Position numbers and translations under genes: made by a program. Source: Streptomyces syringium (GTDB taxonomy: Bacteria > Actinomycetota > Actinomycetes > Streptomycetales > Streptomycetaceae). Taken from it: 64,000 bases of DNA. Under the pieces are notes generated by a model. That model was not told the origin of the DNA, did not search any database, and saw only the letters and a list, made by a program, of their open reading frames with translations. The stretch's first letter is position 1. Each line of letters begins with the position of its first letter. The stretch is taken from the NCBI RefSeq assembly GCF_017876625.1, contig NZ_JAGIOH010000001.1:248001-312000 (forward strand), in the 5' to 3' direction. Positions 47,269 to 56,831 of this stretch are shown piece after piece.

Positions 47269-48308
47269 ATGAGCAAGTACGTCCTGTGCGCCAGCTTGCC
47301 GCTTCGTATCTGGACCATCGACACCAGTACAAACACCGCGACCGGCACCACCCCCCTGAACCAGGAACACATCGACCTTCATAGCAAGACATGGCCGTTC
47401 ACCTTCGTGGCGGATACCCCACGGGATTTGGTCTACCACATCAATGGCGGCGCCAGTGTCGTCGAGACGATGTCAGCAACCCCAAGGCCCCGACCGTGAC
47501 CCAGCTGAAGACGAACAAAGGGGTGAACCTGATGTGCGCAGCTCTCGCCGGCGGCTTCGGGCAGCCCTCCCACGTCGACCAGCGTCTGTATGCCGGGGGC
47601 AGTGACGGGTTCATCTACACCTTTCCGCTGGACTCCAGCGGAAAGACCCGCAAGACAACGTCCGACCCCGCACCCTACGAAGTCCTGGAAGCCCACAACA
47701 GGCCCATCATCGATGTCGCCATCACCTCTGACGGCACCCACGCCTTCGCCCTCATCCAAAGCAACGACGGCAAAGCCGCCGCCGTCACCAAAGACCTCAA
47801 ACCCATGCCCCACAACCCACAAAGCCACTACTACGCCGACCGCCCCCAATGGGACACCATCCCCAACCCCGCCAGTATCAGCCTCACCCCCGACGAACGC
47901 TACCTCATCGTCACTGCCAACAGCTCAAACATGTGCACCATCATCGACACGAAGACAACCGAATCCCACCAACGCTCTCTCGCCGTCGGCATCGTGCACG
48001 ACCCCAGGCCAGTACGCGTTGACGACTCTACCGCCTATTTTTGCACCCTCGGCAAGTTCCATACCATTGACCTCGCGAGCGGAGGGGCAAAGTCTGGGGT
48101 TAATGCTGGATGGTCTTACGTGGCCGGTGCCGGCGATAAGCATGTGCTACTCACCCCGCTCGACCACAAGGAGGGAACGAACGTCTTGTCATGTGTCCTC
48201 GTCAGCTATGACGGAAAGGAACGAGTTGATATGCCAGCGATGGATTTCGGCTCCGGCGAGACGCTCTGGTGGTTGGCACTTGGAACAAACCTGCTGCTCG
48301 AGGTCTGA
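47269..48308 (+). pseudogene. Beta-propeller family protein, copy 6 (one-base frameshift)
   Basis: Starts MSKYVLCASLPLRIWTIDTS with the usual ribosome site. At about 47468 the sequence GTCGAGACGATGTC replaces ACCGAGATCGATGTC of the paralogues, losing one base after NGGASVVE. From there the next frame continues the intact core and variable region (RPVRVDDSTAYFCTLGKFHT, GWSYVAGAGDKHVLLTP) to NLLLEV. The subtype is that of copies 1 and 3. Apart from this base the copy is complete, so it is either a very recent pseudogene or a sequencing error. Confidence 0.85.
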
Positions 48309-48368
48309 TTCCCGGATTGTTAGCTTGTCATTTAACGACCGGCATCGAACGCGGCTCGAACTTGATCG

Positions 48369-49931
48369 GTGTTTCCGCAGTTCAGCGGACACGTAGGCGG
48401 CCTTCGTCTGATCCTGTGCTCCGTCACAGAGTGGATCAGCGCGAAGGCCGTGGTCGTGAGTTTGGTGCGTCAGGGTGTCCTGCGGGATGCGTTCGCGGAA
48501 GTGTCACACTTCCGGTCGGAGCTGTACGCGTGTCTGACTGCGCGGGGCGACGCGTTGTTCGAGTTATGCGACGCGCTGCTGTGCACGGACGGGCCGGTGC
48601 GGACGCTGGTCGGCCTCGCGCTCGCGCCCGAACACCGCCGTGGGCACGGGGCTCTGTACGGCGGACTGAACCAGGGCCGGATCGACGTCGCCCGGCTGCG
48701 TCGTGCCCTGGCTGGGCTGCCGTTGCCGAGGGCGGCGGACGGCCGGCTCGTGCTGGCGGTGGATGTCTCGCCGTGGCTGCGACCGGATGCCAGCACGTCT
48801 GCTGACCGGGCCTTTTGCCACACCTTCGGCCGGGGCGAGGGCAAGCATCAGATGGTGCCCGGCTGGCCGTACTCGGTGGTGGCCGCGCTGGAGACCGGCC
48901 GCACGTCCTGGACGGCAGTGCTGGACGCGGTCCGCCTAGAGCCCGGCGCCGACGTCGCCGCGGTGACCACCGTGCAGATCCGAGAGGTCGTCGAGCGGCT
49001 GGTCGCCGCCGGCCAGTGGCGGCCGGGCGACCAGGAGGTCCTGGTCGTGCTGGACGCCGGATACGACGCCCCGCGCATCGCTCACCTGCTGGGTGACCTG
49101 CCCGTCGAGGTCCTCGGCCGGCTCCGTTCAGATCGCGTGATGCGGCGTCCGACACCCTCCCGCCATGAGTTCCACCTGGCCAACCCCAAGGGCGGCCGGC
49201 CGCCCAAGCACGGCGGCGAGTTCGTCTTCGGCGACCCCACCACCTGGGGTGTCGAGCAGGCCGTGACGGTCACGGACACCCGGCTCTACGGGCAAGCGAC
49301 CGCGCAGGCGTGGGACCGTCTGCACCCGCGGCTGACCCGCCGGGCCGCGTGGCTCGACCACGACGGGCCGTTGCCCATCATCGAGGGCACCGTCATCCGG
49401 CTGGTCGTGGAGAAGCTGCCCAGCGGCGGGGTGAACAAGCCGGTCTGGCTGTGGTGGTCGCGCGCCGGCGCCACCGAAGCGGACGTCGACCGCTGCTGGC
49501 AGTCATTCCTCCGCCGCTTCGACATCGAGCACACATTCCGCCTCTTCAAGCAGACCCTCGGCTGGACCAGGCCCCGGCTTCGCAGCTCGGAAGCGGCCGA
49601 CCGATGGACCTGGCTCGTGATCGCCGCCTATGCCCAGCTCCGGCTCGCCCGACCGCTGGCCACTGACCTCCGCAGACCCTGGGAGAAGCCGGCTCCGCCG
49701 AACAAACTGACACCCGCCCGCGTCCGCAGAGGGTTCAGAAACCTCCACACCAAGACCGGCTCTCCGGCCGGTGCACCGAAACCGTCCCGGCCCGGCCCAG
49801 GCAGGCCGCCGGGCTCGAAGAACCGCCGCCCAGCCACCCGCCATGACGTGGGCAGAGTCCTCGCCACCGGCGAGGCATTCAGCCGCCCCACCCACCACAA
49901 AGTCGGCACAAAACCGCGCCGAACTGGTTAA
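48369..49931 (+). CDS. DDE-superfamily transposase (IS701/IS4-like), intact
   Basis: A full-length transposase of about 490-520 residues common in Streptomyces. Key segments are VLAVDVSPWLRPDA with the first Asp, QEVLVVLDAGYDAPRIAHLL with the second Asp, and RRFDIEHTFRLFKQTLGWT with the Glu helix. The C-terminus (RPGPGRPPGSKNRRPATRHD) is typical. The exact start is uncertain: the first 30 residues are not typical, and a GTG near 48456 is a likely alternative. I could not define terminal repeats. It lies 60 bp after copy 6. Confidence 0.85.
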   Translation: MFPQFSGHVGGLRLILCSVTEWISAKAVVVSLVRQGVLRDAFAEVSHFRSELYACLTARGDALFELCDALLCTDGPVRTLVGLALAPEHRRGHGALYGGLNQGRIDVARLRRALAGLPLPRAADGRLVLAVDVSPWLRPDASTSADRAFCHTFGRGEGKHQMVPGWPYSVVAALETGRTSWTAVLDAVRLEPGADVAAVTTVQIREVVERLVAAGQWRPGDQEVLVVLDAGYDAPRIAHLLGDLPVEVLGRLRSDRVMRRPTPSRHEFHLANPKGGRPPKHGGEFVFGDPTTWGVEQAVTVTDTRLYGQATAQAWDRLHPRLTRRAAWLDHDGPLPIIEGTVIRLVVEKLPSGGVNKPVWLWWSRAGATEADVDRCWQSFLRRFDIEHTFRLFKQTLGWTRPRLRSSEAADRWTWLVIAAYAQLRLARPLATDLRRPWEKPAPPNKLTPARVRRGFRNLHTKTGSPAGAPKPSRPGPGRPPGSKNRRPATRHDVGRVLATGEAFSRPTHHKVGTKPRRTG

Positions 49932-50079
49932 AAAACAAGGTTAGGGGCTGTCCCGTAACTGCTGGGCACGAGAGAGATGATCTTGGTGTGGCTGGTGTGA
50001 TCACGGCGTTGGAGCCGTCTTGGATAGCCCCGTTCACCAGGGTTGATTCAAAGTCCGATGGTGCTGGTGTCGCCGCAGG

Positions 50080-51321
50080 TCAGGGGAGTTTCAGCAGGTC
50101 GAGGGGGCGGGTAAAGGGGGTGTAGGAGACCTCTCGCAGGGCAGCGGCGTGCTGTGGTGTCCCGCTGTGCGCAAGATGTTGATGGCGAAGTTCCGGAAGG
50201 TGGCCATGTTCGCCGGCCCGTGCCCCGGAACGGATCTTCGAGGCGTCTTCGGCGAAGGTGACGTCCCGGACGTGATGGACTGCCTCGATGTTCCACTGGG
50301 ATCTGGCGATCTTGTTGAGGCGGGCGGGGCGGGCCTGGTGGGCGGGCGTGTCGGTGACCGCGTAGACCATCTGGCGGGTGACCTTCCTGGTCTTGAGTTC
50401 GGTGCGGTGCCGTAGCAGTTTCACGGCCTGCACCGCGAAGGGCTAGTCCAGTTCGAGGTCGGTGATGGTCAGTGCCCGCACCGATCGGGTCTCTTTTCGT
50501 CCGTGGCCGCGGGTGCGGTCGTAGGAGACCTCGCGGCACTGCTTCCAGGGCAGTGATTTCAATACCGCCTGCAGCGTCGGCTGGTTGGCCTTGGCCATCA
50601 GGAAGTAGTGCGCGTGCTTCTCCTCGACGATGTATCGGGCCTATTCGCGGGTGGTGTGGAGGGCATCTGCGGTGATGACCGCGCCGGTCAGGTCGAAGGG
50701 GTCCAGCAGCGGGGCGAGGGCGGTGGCCTCGGTGGTCCTGTCCGGGACCGGGAGCTGGGAGATCACCTGCCCGTCGCCGGACAGCGCGGACAGAAGATGC
50801 ACGGCCGCGCCGGTGGCGGTGCGCGATCCGCGGGCGGTCTTGCCGTCGACCGCCGCAGTCGAGGTGCCGTCGGCGGTCGGGATGGCGCCGAGCAGGTCCG
50901 CGAGCCCGCGGGGACACACGGCGTTGATCACGCGGCGCAGGGTCGCGGTGGACGGTGGTATCCGCAGGCTGAGAGCGGTGACCATGCGGGTGCCGAGCCG
51001 TGCCAGGGTGTCCTGGGGCGCGGCGGCGGCCCACTGGCCGATAGCGGTGAACGACTTCGCGCCGGCGAGCACCGCCGCGCACGCGGTCAGCAGCACCGAC
51101 ACCAGGCCGTGGCGCCGGCCTCGGCGATCACGGGGGTCGGGCAGCACCGCGAGCCTGGCGGCGAGGTCCGGCAGCGAACGCTGCACACGGTGGGCGACTT
51201 GGCCAGACAGGGCATGACAGACTGACGGCACATCGAGGCTCCGATGGTTCGGTGACTGGGAGGTCACCTTGATCGTCGGAGCTTCGATGCATGCCCAGTG
51301 GGTGTTCCGACGGGCCGTCAC
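50080..51321 (-). pseudogene. ISAs1-family transposase with two in-frame TAG codons
   Basis: Good homology runs from LPDLAARLAVLPDPRDRRG through TAAVDGKTARGSRT and FDLTGAVITADALHTTRE, then TAG, then YIVEEKHAHYFLMAKANQPT, then DLELD, a second TAG, then PFAVQAVKLLRHRTELKTRK and RSQWNIEAVHHVRDVTFAED. Two compensating frameshifts follow before the correct C-terminus (TPFTRPLDLLKLP). DDE residues are otherwise retained. The element looks recently inactivated. Confidence 0.8.
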
Positions 51322-51569
51322 ACTGCTGTGCCCTGCGGGTTCACGAGACCACCAAGACTATGAATCAGCCCTGGCCATCAGCGTCCACCGCCAGGACAGC
51401 CACACTAACATTGCCGCCGCTTTGTGTCAGGCAGCCCGCGACTGCCACCGACGCCTGACCACCCTCGGCCTCAACGGATGAACCCGGGCAAGATCACTTC
51501 ACGCAAAGACCCTGCTCCTGCAGCCCCCCGATCTACAGCTAAGGGCCAGACAGCCCCCTTTCCATATCA

Positions 51570-52333
51570 ATAAGATAATAATTTACCTGAGTGCATTTTG
51601 GGTCATTCTTGCATGGGGTGCACGGGAATCAAGTGAAGTCAGTTGAGTCCTGACAGGACGGTCGGCGTCCCGTAGCCGAAAGGCGGCCACGCCTGCCCTT
51701 TCTCTTGAGGCTAATCGTTGCTACTGATGATTCCTGAGGGACGGCAGTGATGACGGCTTACGGTCTCGGCCATGTCAGCTATAACTGAATGTCAGGGCAC
51801 GGCCCTGATTTCGCCTCCCGAGACAGCAAGCGATGCCCCCGGTAGGACTGAGAAGGAACGATGCCTTATAATTTTCCATTACCCTGCGCCGGCTCTCGAC
51901 ATCTTGGGTGTCCTGCCTTTCCCTAGTACCAGGGAGTGCACCAGGAAGGATTCTCCTCACGGCGATCGGCATGCTGCGCTGAAGGGTTGCTGGCCGCTGC
52001 CGGGGCCCCGTTCCACAATGGCCTTTGGATGTTAGGCAGCCTAACATGCTTTTCGGCTGAGTCCGTGGGGCTGCGGATACTGCGAGCCAAGATTCGGATT
52101 GGTGATGATGAGCGTTGACGAGTTGAGGCGGTAGCTACGCAGGCCGACGGCGTAGGCTAAAGAGTAATCCAGAGAAAATGAGCAGTAGCCATGTGCCATA
52201 TTTCTGACGGTACTCCAGTCCGCCACTGGCGGGAATGTGAATGCCTGTCGATATGGCCAACCCGCTTCACCGGTATGCTGCGGGTACTGCCCAACGCCTA
52301 TCCCGTTCTCTCGACGAGCTCGATGCATCCCTA
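51570..52333 (+). repeat. Long repeat, inverted counterpart at 60680-61640
   Basis: About 760 bp match the reverse complement of 60680-61640 over long blocks (for example GGCTAATCGTTGCTACTGAT, GGACTGAGAAGGAACGATGC, CTGCGCCGGCTCTCGACATC, CATATTTCTGACGGTACTCC). GC is lower than in the neighbours. The repeat ends inside the coding start of the 104-aa gene found complete in the other copy, where partner-gene sequence begins. No clear protein is encoded in the first 600 bp. Confidence 0.8.
52029..52047. promoter_or_regulatory. 19-bp perfect palindrome, possible operator
   Basis: ATGTTAGGC-A-GCCTAACAT is perfect with a one-base centre. It lies inside the long repeat, about 200 bp upstream of the small-gene start. 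The half-site TTAGGC resembles DtxR/DmdR-type iron boxes, but the spacing is shorter. The counterpart in the other repeat copy is degenerate. Confidence 0.35.
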
Positions 52334-52504
52334 ATGCCAAGTCTTTCGACCCGCAGGATCGAGAAGAACAAGAACGCGTGGTACAAGCTCAAGCCACGCC
52401 CCGACCAGCCGCTCAGCAGCCTGCTCACCGACCTGCCCGCGGCAGCACAGCAGTTCACCGACGCCCCCGCACTCGACGCACCCCGCCGGGCCCTCGCCGT
52501 CGGG
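52241..52504 (+). pseudogene. Chimera of the 104-aa gene 5' end and partner-gene middle
   Basis: The first 31 codons (MPVDMANPLHRYAAGTAQRL, then SRSLDELDASL) match the 104-aa protein at 60521. From about 52334 the DNA switches to the partner gene (CCAAGTCTTTCGACCCGCAG, encoding NKNAWYKLKPRPDQPLSSLL and TDLPAAAQQFTDAPALD), one base out of the partner frame at first and ending after RRALAV. Both parents are truncated. The product, if any, is unlikely to function. Confidence 0.7.
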
Positions 52505-52514
52505 CAACAAGTAC

Positions 52515-52652
52515 TGAGCCCTTTTCATCCTGTCTCGCAAGGGCGACGATGTCTTCTCTACCCGTGCAGAGGCACCCCAGGTCAACAGCCGTTCCTGCAG
52601 GTCAGCTACCCCACGTGGCTGACCTGCAGGAACGGAGGATGAAAAGGGCTCA
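52515..52652. mobile_element. MITE-like element with long hairpin
   Basis: Ends TGAGCCCTTTTCATCCT (52515-52531) and AGGATGAAAAGGGCTCA (52636-52652) are perfect inverted repeats and resemble the terminal repeats of the DDE_4 element at 53868-54762. Inside, CCGTTCCTGCAGGTCAGC (52589-52606) pairs perfectly with 52618-52635 around an 11-base loop. Confidence 0.65.
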
Positions 52653-52693
52653 CCGAGACTCCTTTCCCACTCTGGCAGCTGAAGGAATCCGTC

Positions 52694-53728
52694 ATGAGCA
52701 AGTACATCGTGTGCGGCAGTTCGCCGCTTCGCATCTGGACCATCGACACCACCACAAACACCGCGAGCGGCCCAGTCACCCTGAACCAGGAACACGGCGA
52801 CCTTAACAGCAAGACATGGCCGTTCACCTTCGTGGCGGATACGCCGCGGGATTTGGTCTACCACATCAATGGCGGCGCCAGTGTCACCGAGATCGATGTC
52901 AGCAACCCCAAGGCCCCGACCGTCACCCAGCTGAAGACGAACAAAGGGGTGAACCTGATGTCCGCCGCTCTCGCCGGCGGCTTCGGACAGCCCTCCCACG
53001 TCGACCAGCGCCTGTATGCCGGCGGCAGTGACGGGTTCATCTACACCTTTCCCCTCGACTCCAGCGGAAAGACCCGCAAAACAACGTCCGACCCCGCACC
53101 CTACGAAGTCCTGGAAGCCCACAACAGGCCCATCATCGATCTCGCCATCACCTCCGACGGCACCCACGCCTTCGCCCTCATCCAAAGCAACGACGGCAAA
53201 GCCGCCGCCGTCACCAAAGACCTCAAACCCATGCCCCACAACCCACAAACTCACTACTACGCCGACCGCCCCCAATGGGACACCATCCCCAACCCCGAAC
53301 ACATTAACCTCACCCCCGACGAACGCTACCTCATCGTCACCAGCCACCTCACCAGCAATTGCACCATCATCGACACACACACAACGGAATCTCATGAGCG
53401 CTCACCCATCGATGGCTTTCTCAAGCCGGTACACATTGACAACACTAGTGCCTATTTCCTCAGCGGCGGAGCATTCCATAACATTGACCTCGCAAGCGGA
53501 GCGACGAAGAAATCCGCAATTATTACCAAATGTGCTAGCGCTGCCGGAATCGGGGATAAGCATGTACTCCTCATCGACATCGACAGCAAGAAAGGGACGG
53601 ATGAGTACTCATGCACCCTCTCCCGCTACGACGGGGAGGGTCGAGTTGATTTTCCGACAATGCATCTTGGTCCCCCAGAGGATAGGGCGTGTTTCCTCAC
53701 CCAAACAAATCTGCTGCTCGAGGTTTGA
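52694..53728 (+). CDS. Beta-propeller family protein, copy 7
   Basis: A complete 344-residue member starting MSKYIVCGSSPLRIWTIDTT with AAGGA eight bases upstream. The core is nearly identical to copies 2 and 3. The variable region (KPVHIDNTSAYFLSGGAFHN, ASAAGIGDKHVLLIDID) places it with copy 2. The downstream sequence is also shared with copy 2 (CCGACCTTCCAGTGGA and a small GCGAAATTTTCGC palindrome that may act in termination). Its upstream region differs from the other plus-strand copies, being built from a MITE and a chimera. No signal peptide. Confidence 0.9.
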   Translation: MSKYIVCGSSPLRIWTIDTTTNTASGPVTLNQEHGDLNSKTWPFTFVADTPRDLVYHINGGASVTEIDVSNPKAPTVTQLKTNKGVNLMSAALAGGFGQPSHVDQRLYAGGSDGFIYTFPLDSSGKTRKTTSDPAPYEVLEAHNRPIIDLAITSDGTHAFALIQSNDGKAAAVTKDLKPMPHNPQTHYYADRPQWDTIPNPEHINLTPDERYLIVTSHLTSNCTIIDTHTTESHERSPIDGFLKPVHIDNTSAYFLSGGAFHNIDLASGATKKSAIITKCASAAGIGDKHVLLIDIDSKKGTDEYSCTLSRYDGEGRVDFPTMHLGPPEDRACFLTQTNLLLEV

Positions 53729-53867
53729 TCCCCGACCTTCCAGTGGATGGCTCTACACCCCGAAGCGAAATTTTCGCTCGGGAAGTACACATCCGGAAGG
53801 CCTGTTCGCCTGGTGCTCGGAGCCGGGCGTGATGAGTCTGTAAAACTAAGGGTGCAGTTCTTCCTGA

Positions 53868-54762
53868 GTGAACCTCTTTCATCCCCTGGCCGAGGGGTGA
53901 ATGTGCAGGTCAGCGAGGGTGTGTGGCATGGCGAAGCCCCCGTCGTGGGTGTGGTGATTCCACTCATCACACCGATGCCGGGGGCTTCGTTGGTTCCGTG
54001 TCCTGCCATGCTCGATGTCCCGCACGAGCTCATCGAGCACGTCGCATGGCTGCTGCATGCCCGCAGAACCGAGATCGACTCTCCCTGGTGCAGGCTGGGT
54101 TGTTTCAAGCAAGCCCTCCTCGCGCTCGCTCATCTACGGAAGAACGAGACGTTCGCCCAGATCGGGGCAGGTTTCGGTGTGTCCGAAGCCACCGCGTGGA
54201 GGTACGTCGACGAAACCCTCGAGGTCCTGGCCGCCTGGGCGCCCGGTCTCCGGGAGGCGCCCGTGGGCCTGGGTGAAGGCGACTTCGTCATCGTTGACGG
54301 CACTCTGATCCCCGCTGACCGCATCAAGGCGGATCAGCCCTACTACTCACAGAAGCATAAGAAGCACGGCATGAACGTGCAGGTCATCACCCGTCCTGAC
54401 GGGACGCCGCTGTGGTTCTCCCGCGCGCTGCCCGGGCGGACCCATGACCTGACCGCGGCCAGAGCCCACGGCATCGTCCAGGCCTGACTCACCCGGCAGA
54501 TCCTCATCCTGGCCGACCGGCCTACCAAGGAGCCGGCGCCACCGTCCGCACCCCCTACCACCACCGCATCCAACCGCCGCACTACCAGCGATTCAACCGC
54601 GTACATGCCCGGCTTCGCACTCCGGGAGAACGCGCCTTCGCCCGCCTCAAGTCCTGCCGCGTCCTTCACCGGACCAGATGCCCCACCAACCGCCTCGGAC
54701 GGATCGTCACGGCCGTCCACACCCTCCTCACCTGCAGCTATCCAGAATGAAAGAGGCTCACT
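53868..54762 (+). mobile_element. DDE_4 (HARBI1-like) element, about 895 bp
   Basis: Terminal repeats GTGAACCTCTTTCATCC and GAATGAAAGAGGCTCACT. This is the most complete copy in the window; relatives are split around IS21 copy A. Confidence 0.75.
53975..54750 (+). pseudogene. DDE_4 transposase, stop codon plus frameshift
   Basis: Encodes HTH-like GFGVSEATAWRYVDETLEVL, DFVIVDGTLIPADRIK with the first Asp, YSQKHKKHGMNVQVITRPDG and SRALPGRTHDLTAARAHG. A TGA follows at 54484, and a one-base loss after ILILADR shifts the frame before the C-terminus (HARLRTPGERAFARLKSC). It is recently dead; related terminal repeats show it was once mobile here. Confidence 0.8.
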
Positions 54763-54789
54763 GCGACGGGCAGGCTCGATTTGGCATGG

Positions 54790-55457
54790 GAGCGCGCTTG
54801 CCTGCAACGGCCTCAACTCGTGGCCACAGGAGGAGGAGTTCCGGATCCTCTCCGAACTCGTTCTCACACTCTACGACACCATAGCGTTCTACAAGCATCG
54901 AGCGGAAGGAGAAATCGGAAACACGTGGGCCTATGCCGACCCTGCCCTGCGGCAAGAAGTGTACCGAGTCGGCAGGGAAGTACTGGGCCCCGGATGTGAA
55001 CTGGTCTCGTGACCACGACCGAAAATGTCTGATCACGTTCATCCGGAACGTCGGCGGTCCGCTCCATATGCTGATGCGCCGGTATCGGTTCATCGAGGAC
55101 GGGCTGATGCTCGGCAAGCCGGAGACGGCCCATGTGGTGGACCAGGCACGTCAACACACCAAACTCTGGTACCGCATGGACGACACCCCGTTGCGTAGAT
55201 CCACCGGCGAGCCTTTCGAGGCCGTCATGAGCGACAAGGACCGGCTGCTCTTCGACGGATTCGCCGACATGCTCAACCGACCCGACGCCGAGAAATGTCC
55301 GAACTGCCGCCAGCGGACGTTCTACGGAACGGACGCGATGCAGCAGTTCGGCGGCGTGGAGCTGTGTGACTCCTGCCGACACGCCTGGAGCGACTACCTC
55401 CTCACTTTCGCGACCCGAGCCGCGGAAATCCTGCCACTGGCGCCCTCGAAGCCGTAG
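54790..55457 (+). pseudogene. Hypothetical zinc-ribbon protein, frameshifted
   Basis: The first frame (WPQEEEFRILSELVLTLYDT, FYKHRAEGEIGNTWAYADPA) runs to about 54980 and then continues in another frame as YWAPDVNWSRDHDRKCLITF and LMLGKPETAHVVDQARQHTK. The end has two CxxC pairs (CPNCRQRTF and CDSCRHAW), typical of a zinc ribbon. The intact product would be about 215 residues. The part from 54933 to 55457 is still open with an ATG. I do not recognise a family. Confidence 0.5.
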
Positions 55458-55708
55458 GAACGCGCACGCCATACGAGAAATCGAACAGCGTGCCGTCGCC
55501 GAACCAGCCACGGCGATACAGCCTTCGTCGACCAGGAGAGTTATTCACGGAGTGGATCTGGTCTGGCTTTCTTGATCACGGGGACGGCCCTGCTCGGCAG
55601 TCTGATGTCTGCGACAACGTCAGATTTGAACCGGGGCACGTGAGGCGCCCCGAAGTTCTCGGACAGCGGTCCCCATAGGATCGAAGTCCAGAACGGCGGA
55701 GAGAGCAC

Positions 55709-55955
55709 ATGGCACAGAAGCGCAGGAAGTTCAGTCCGCCCGATCGCCGAGGTCGCCCGGGAGATACAAGTGAACGAGGGAACGCTGGGCACCTGGGTCA
55801 GCCGATACCGGCAAGAGCACGCCGGGGAGGAGCCTCCCCTAAACATCTGAACGTGCCCGTCTGCGCGAACTGAAACGCGAGAACCGGGAACTCCGCATGC
55901 AGGCCGAGTTCCTGGGAAAAGCGGCGGCCTTATCCGCCCAGGAATACCGGTGGCG
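55709..55955 (+). pseudogene. IS3-family OrfA, deleted and frameshifted
   Basis: Starts MAQKRRKFSP, then loses about 15 codons of the HTH. It continues in other frames with EVAREIQVNEGTLGTWVSRY and RELKRENRELRMQAEFLGKA, the leucine-zipper end. The element is therefore probably unable to make the OrfAB transposase. Confidence 0.75.
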
Positions 55956-56831
55956 GAGAATTACGAGTTCATCGACGGCGAGGCCGCCAATTTTCCAGTC
56001 TGGCAGATGTGCACCTGGGCGGAAGTATCCACGTCAGGCTTCTACCACTGGAGATCGAGGCCATTGTCGGCCACCGCTAGGCGCCGTGCGCAACTGCGGG
56101 CCGTCATTCTCCAGGTCTTCTCCGACTCGCAGGAGACCTACGGCTACCGACGTGTCCACGCCGTGCTCCAGCGGATGAACGTGCAGGCCGGAGTCGAACT
56201 GGTCCGCGCGCTGATGCGCGAGCTCGGCCTGGTGCCGTGCCAGCCGCGGCCCTGGCGGCCCATCACGATCATCGACGATGCGGCGCCCGCTCCCCCCGAC
56301 CAGGTGGCCTGCGACTTCACCGCTGACGCTCCCGGTCGCAAACCGGATAGCGATATCACCTACGTTCACACTTGGGCCGGTTTCCTGTATATCGCAACCG
56401 TCATCGACTGCCACACCAAAGCTGTGGTCGGCTGGGCCACGGCGGACAACATGAAGACCTCCCTCATATCGGATGCACTCGATATGGCGGCCCGGAACAT
56501 CGACCTCGCCGAAGGCTGCATATTTCATTTCGACCGCGGCGCCCAATACACATCTCGGGAACTTCGGTGCAAGCTCCGCTCGTTGGGCCTGCCGGCGTCG
56601 GTCTGCCGCACCGGGGTCTGTTGGGACAATGCGATGGCTGAGTCTTTTTTCGGTGCCCTCAAGAACACACTCGTACAACGCACGACGTTTCCCACTCGCG
56701 CACATGCCCGCCGGGCGGTCATCCGCTGCATCGAGATGTTCCACAATCGAAAACGCCTCCGCTCCGGACTCGGCTACAAGACCCCCGCAGAAGTCCACGC
56801 CGAGTACGCGGAGTTGCAGGCAGCGGGATAG
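55950..56831 (+). CDS. IS3-family transposase OrfB
   Basis: A 293-residue rve integrase-type protein. HTH_21 region ETYGYRRVHAVLQRMNV; catalytic Asp in SDITYVHTWAGFLYIATVID, second Asp in IFHFDRGAQYTSRELR, Glu in DNAMAESFFGALKN; end MFHNRKRLRSGLGYKTPAEV. Full length and uninterrupted, but its OrfA is broken, so transposition in cis is unlikely. Confidence 0.9.
   Translation: MAENYEFIDGEAANFPVWQMCTWAEVSTSGFYHWRSRPLSATARRRAQLRAVILQVFSDSQETYGYRRVHAVLQRMNVQAGVELVRALMRELGLVPCQPRPWRPITIIDDAAPAPPDQVACDFTADAPGRKPDSDITYVHTWAGFLYIATVIDCHTKAVVGWATADNMKTSLISDALDMAARNIDLAEGCIFHFDRGAQYTSRELRCKLRSLGLPASVCRTGVCWDNAMAESFFGALKNTLVQRTTFPTRAHARRAVIRCIEMFHNRKRLRSGLGYKTPAEVHAEYAELQAAG

Noticed and set aside
1..53728. 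Diversity-generating retroelement acting on the propeller genes
   Set aside because: No reverse transcriptase, template repeat or adenine-specific variation was seen. Variation includes length changes and many different bases.
1..53728. Polymorphic toxin C-terminal swapping in the propeller genes
   Set aside because: The variable C-terminal parts remain homologous and keep the same ending within subtypes, and no distinct immunity gene follows each copy. This looks like diversification of one fold rather than toxin exchange.
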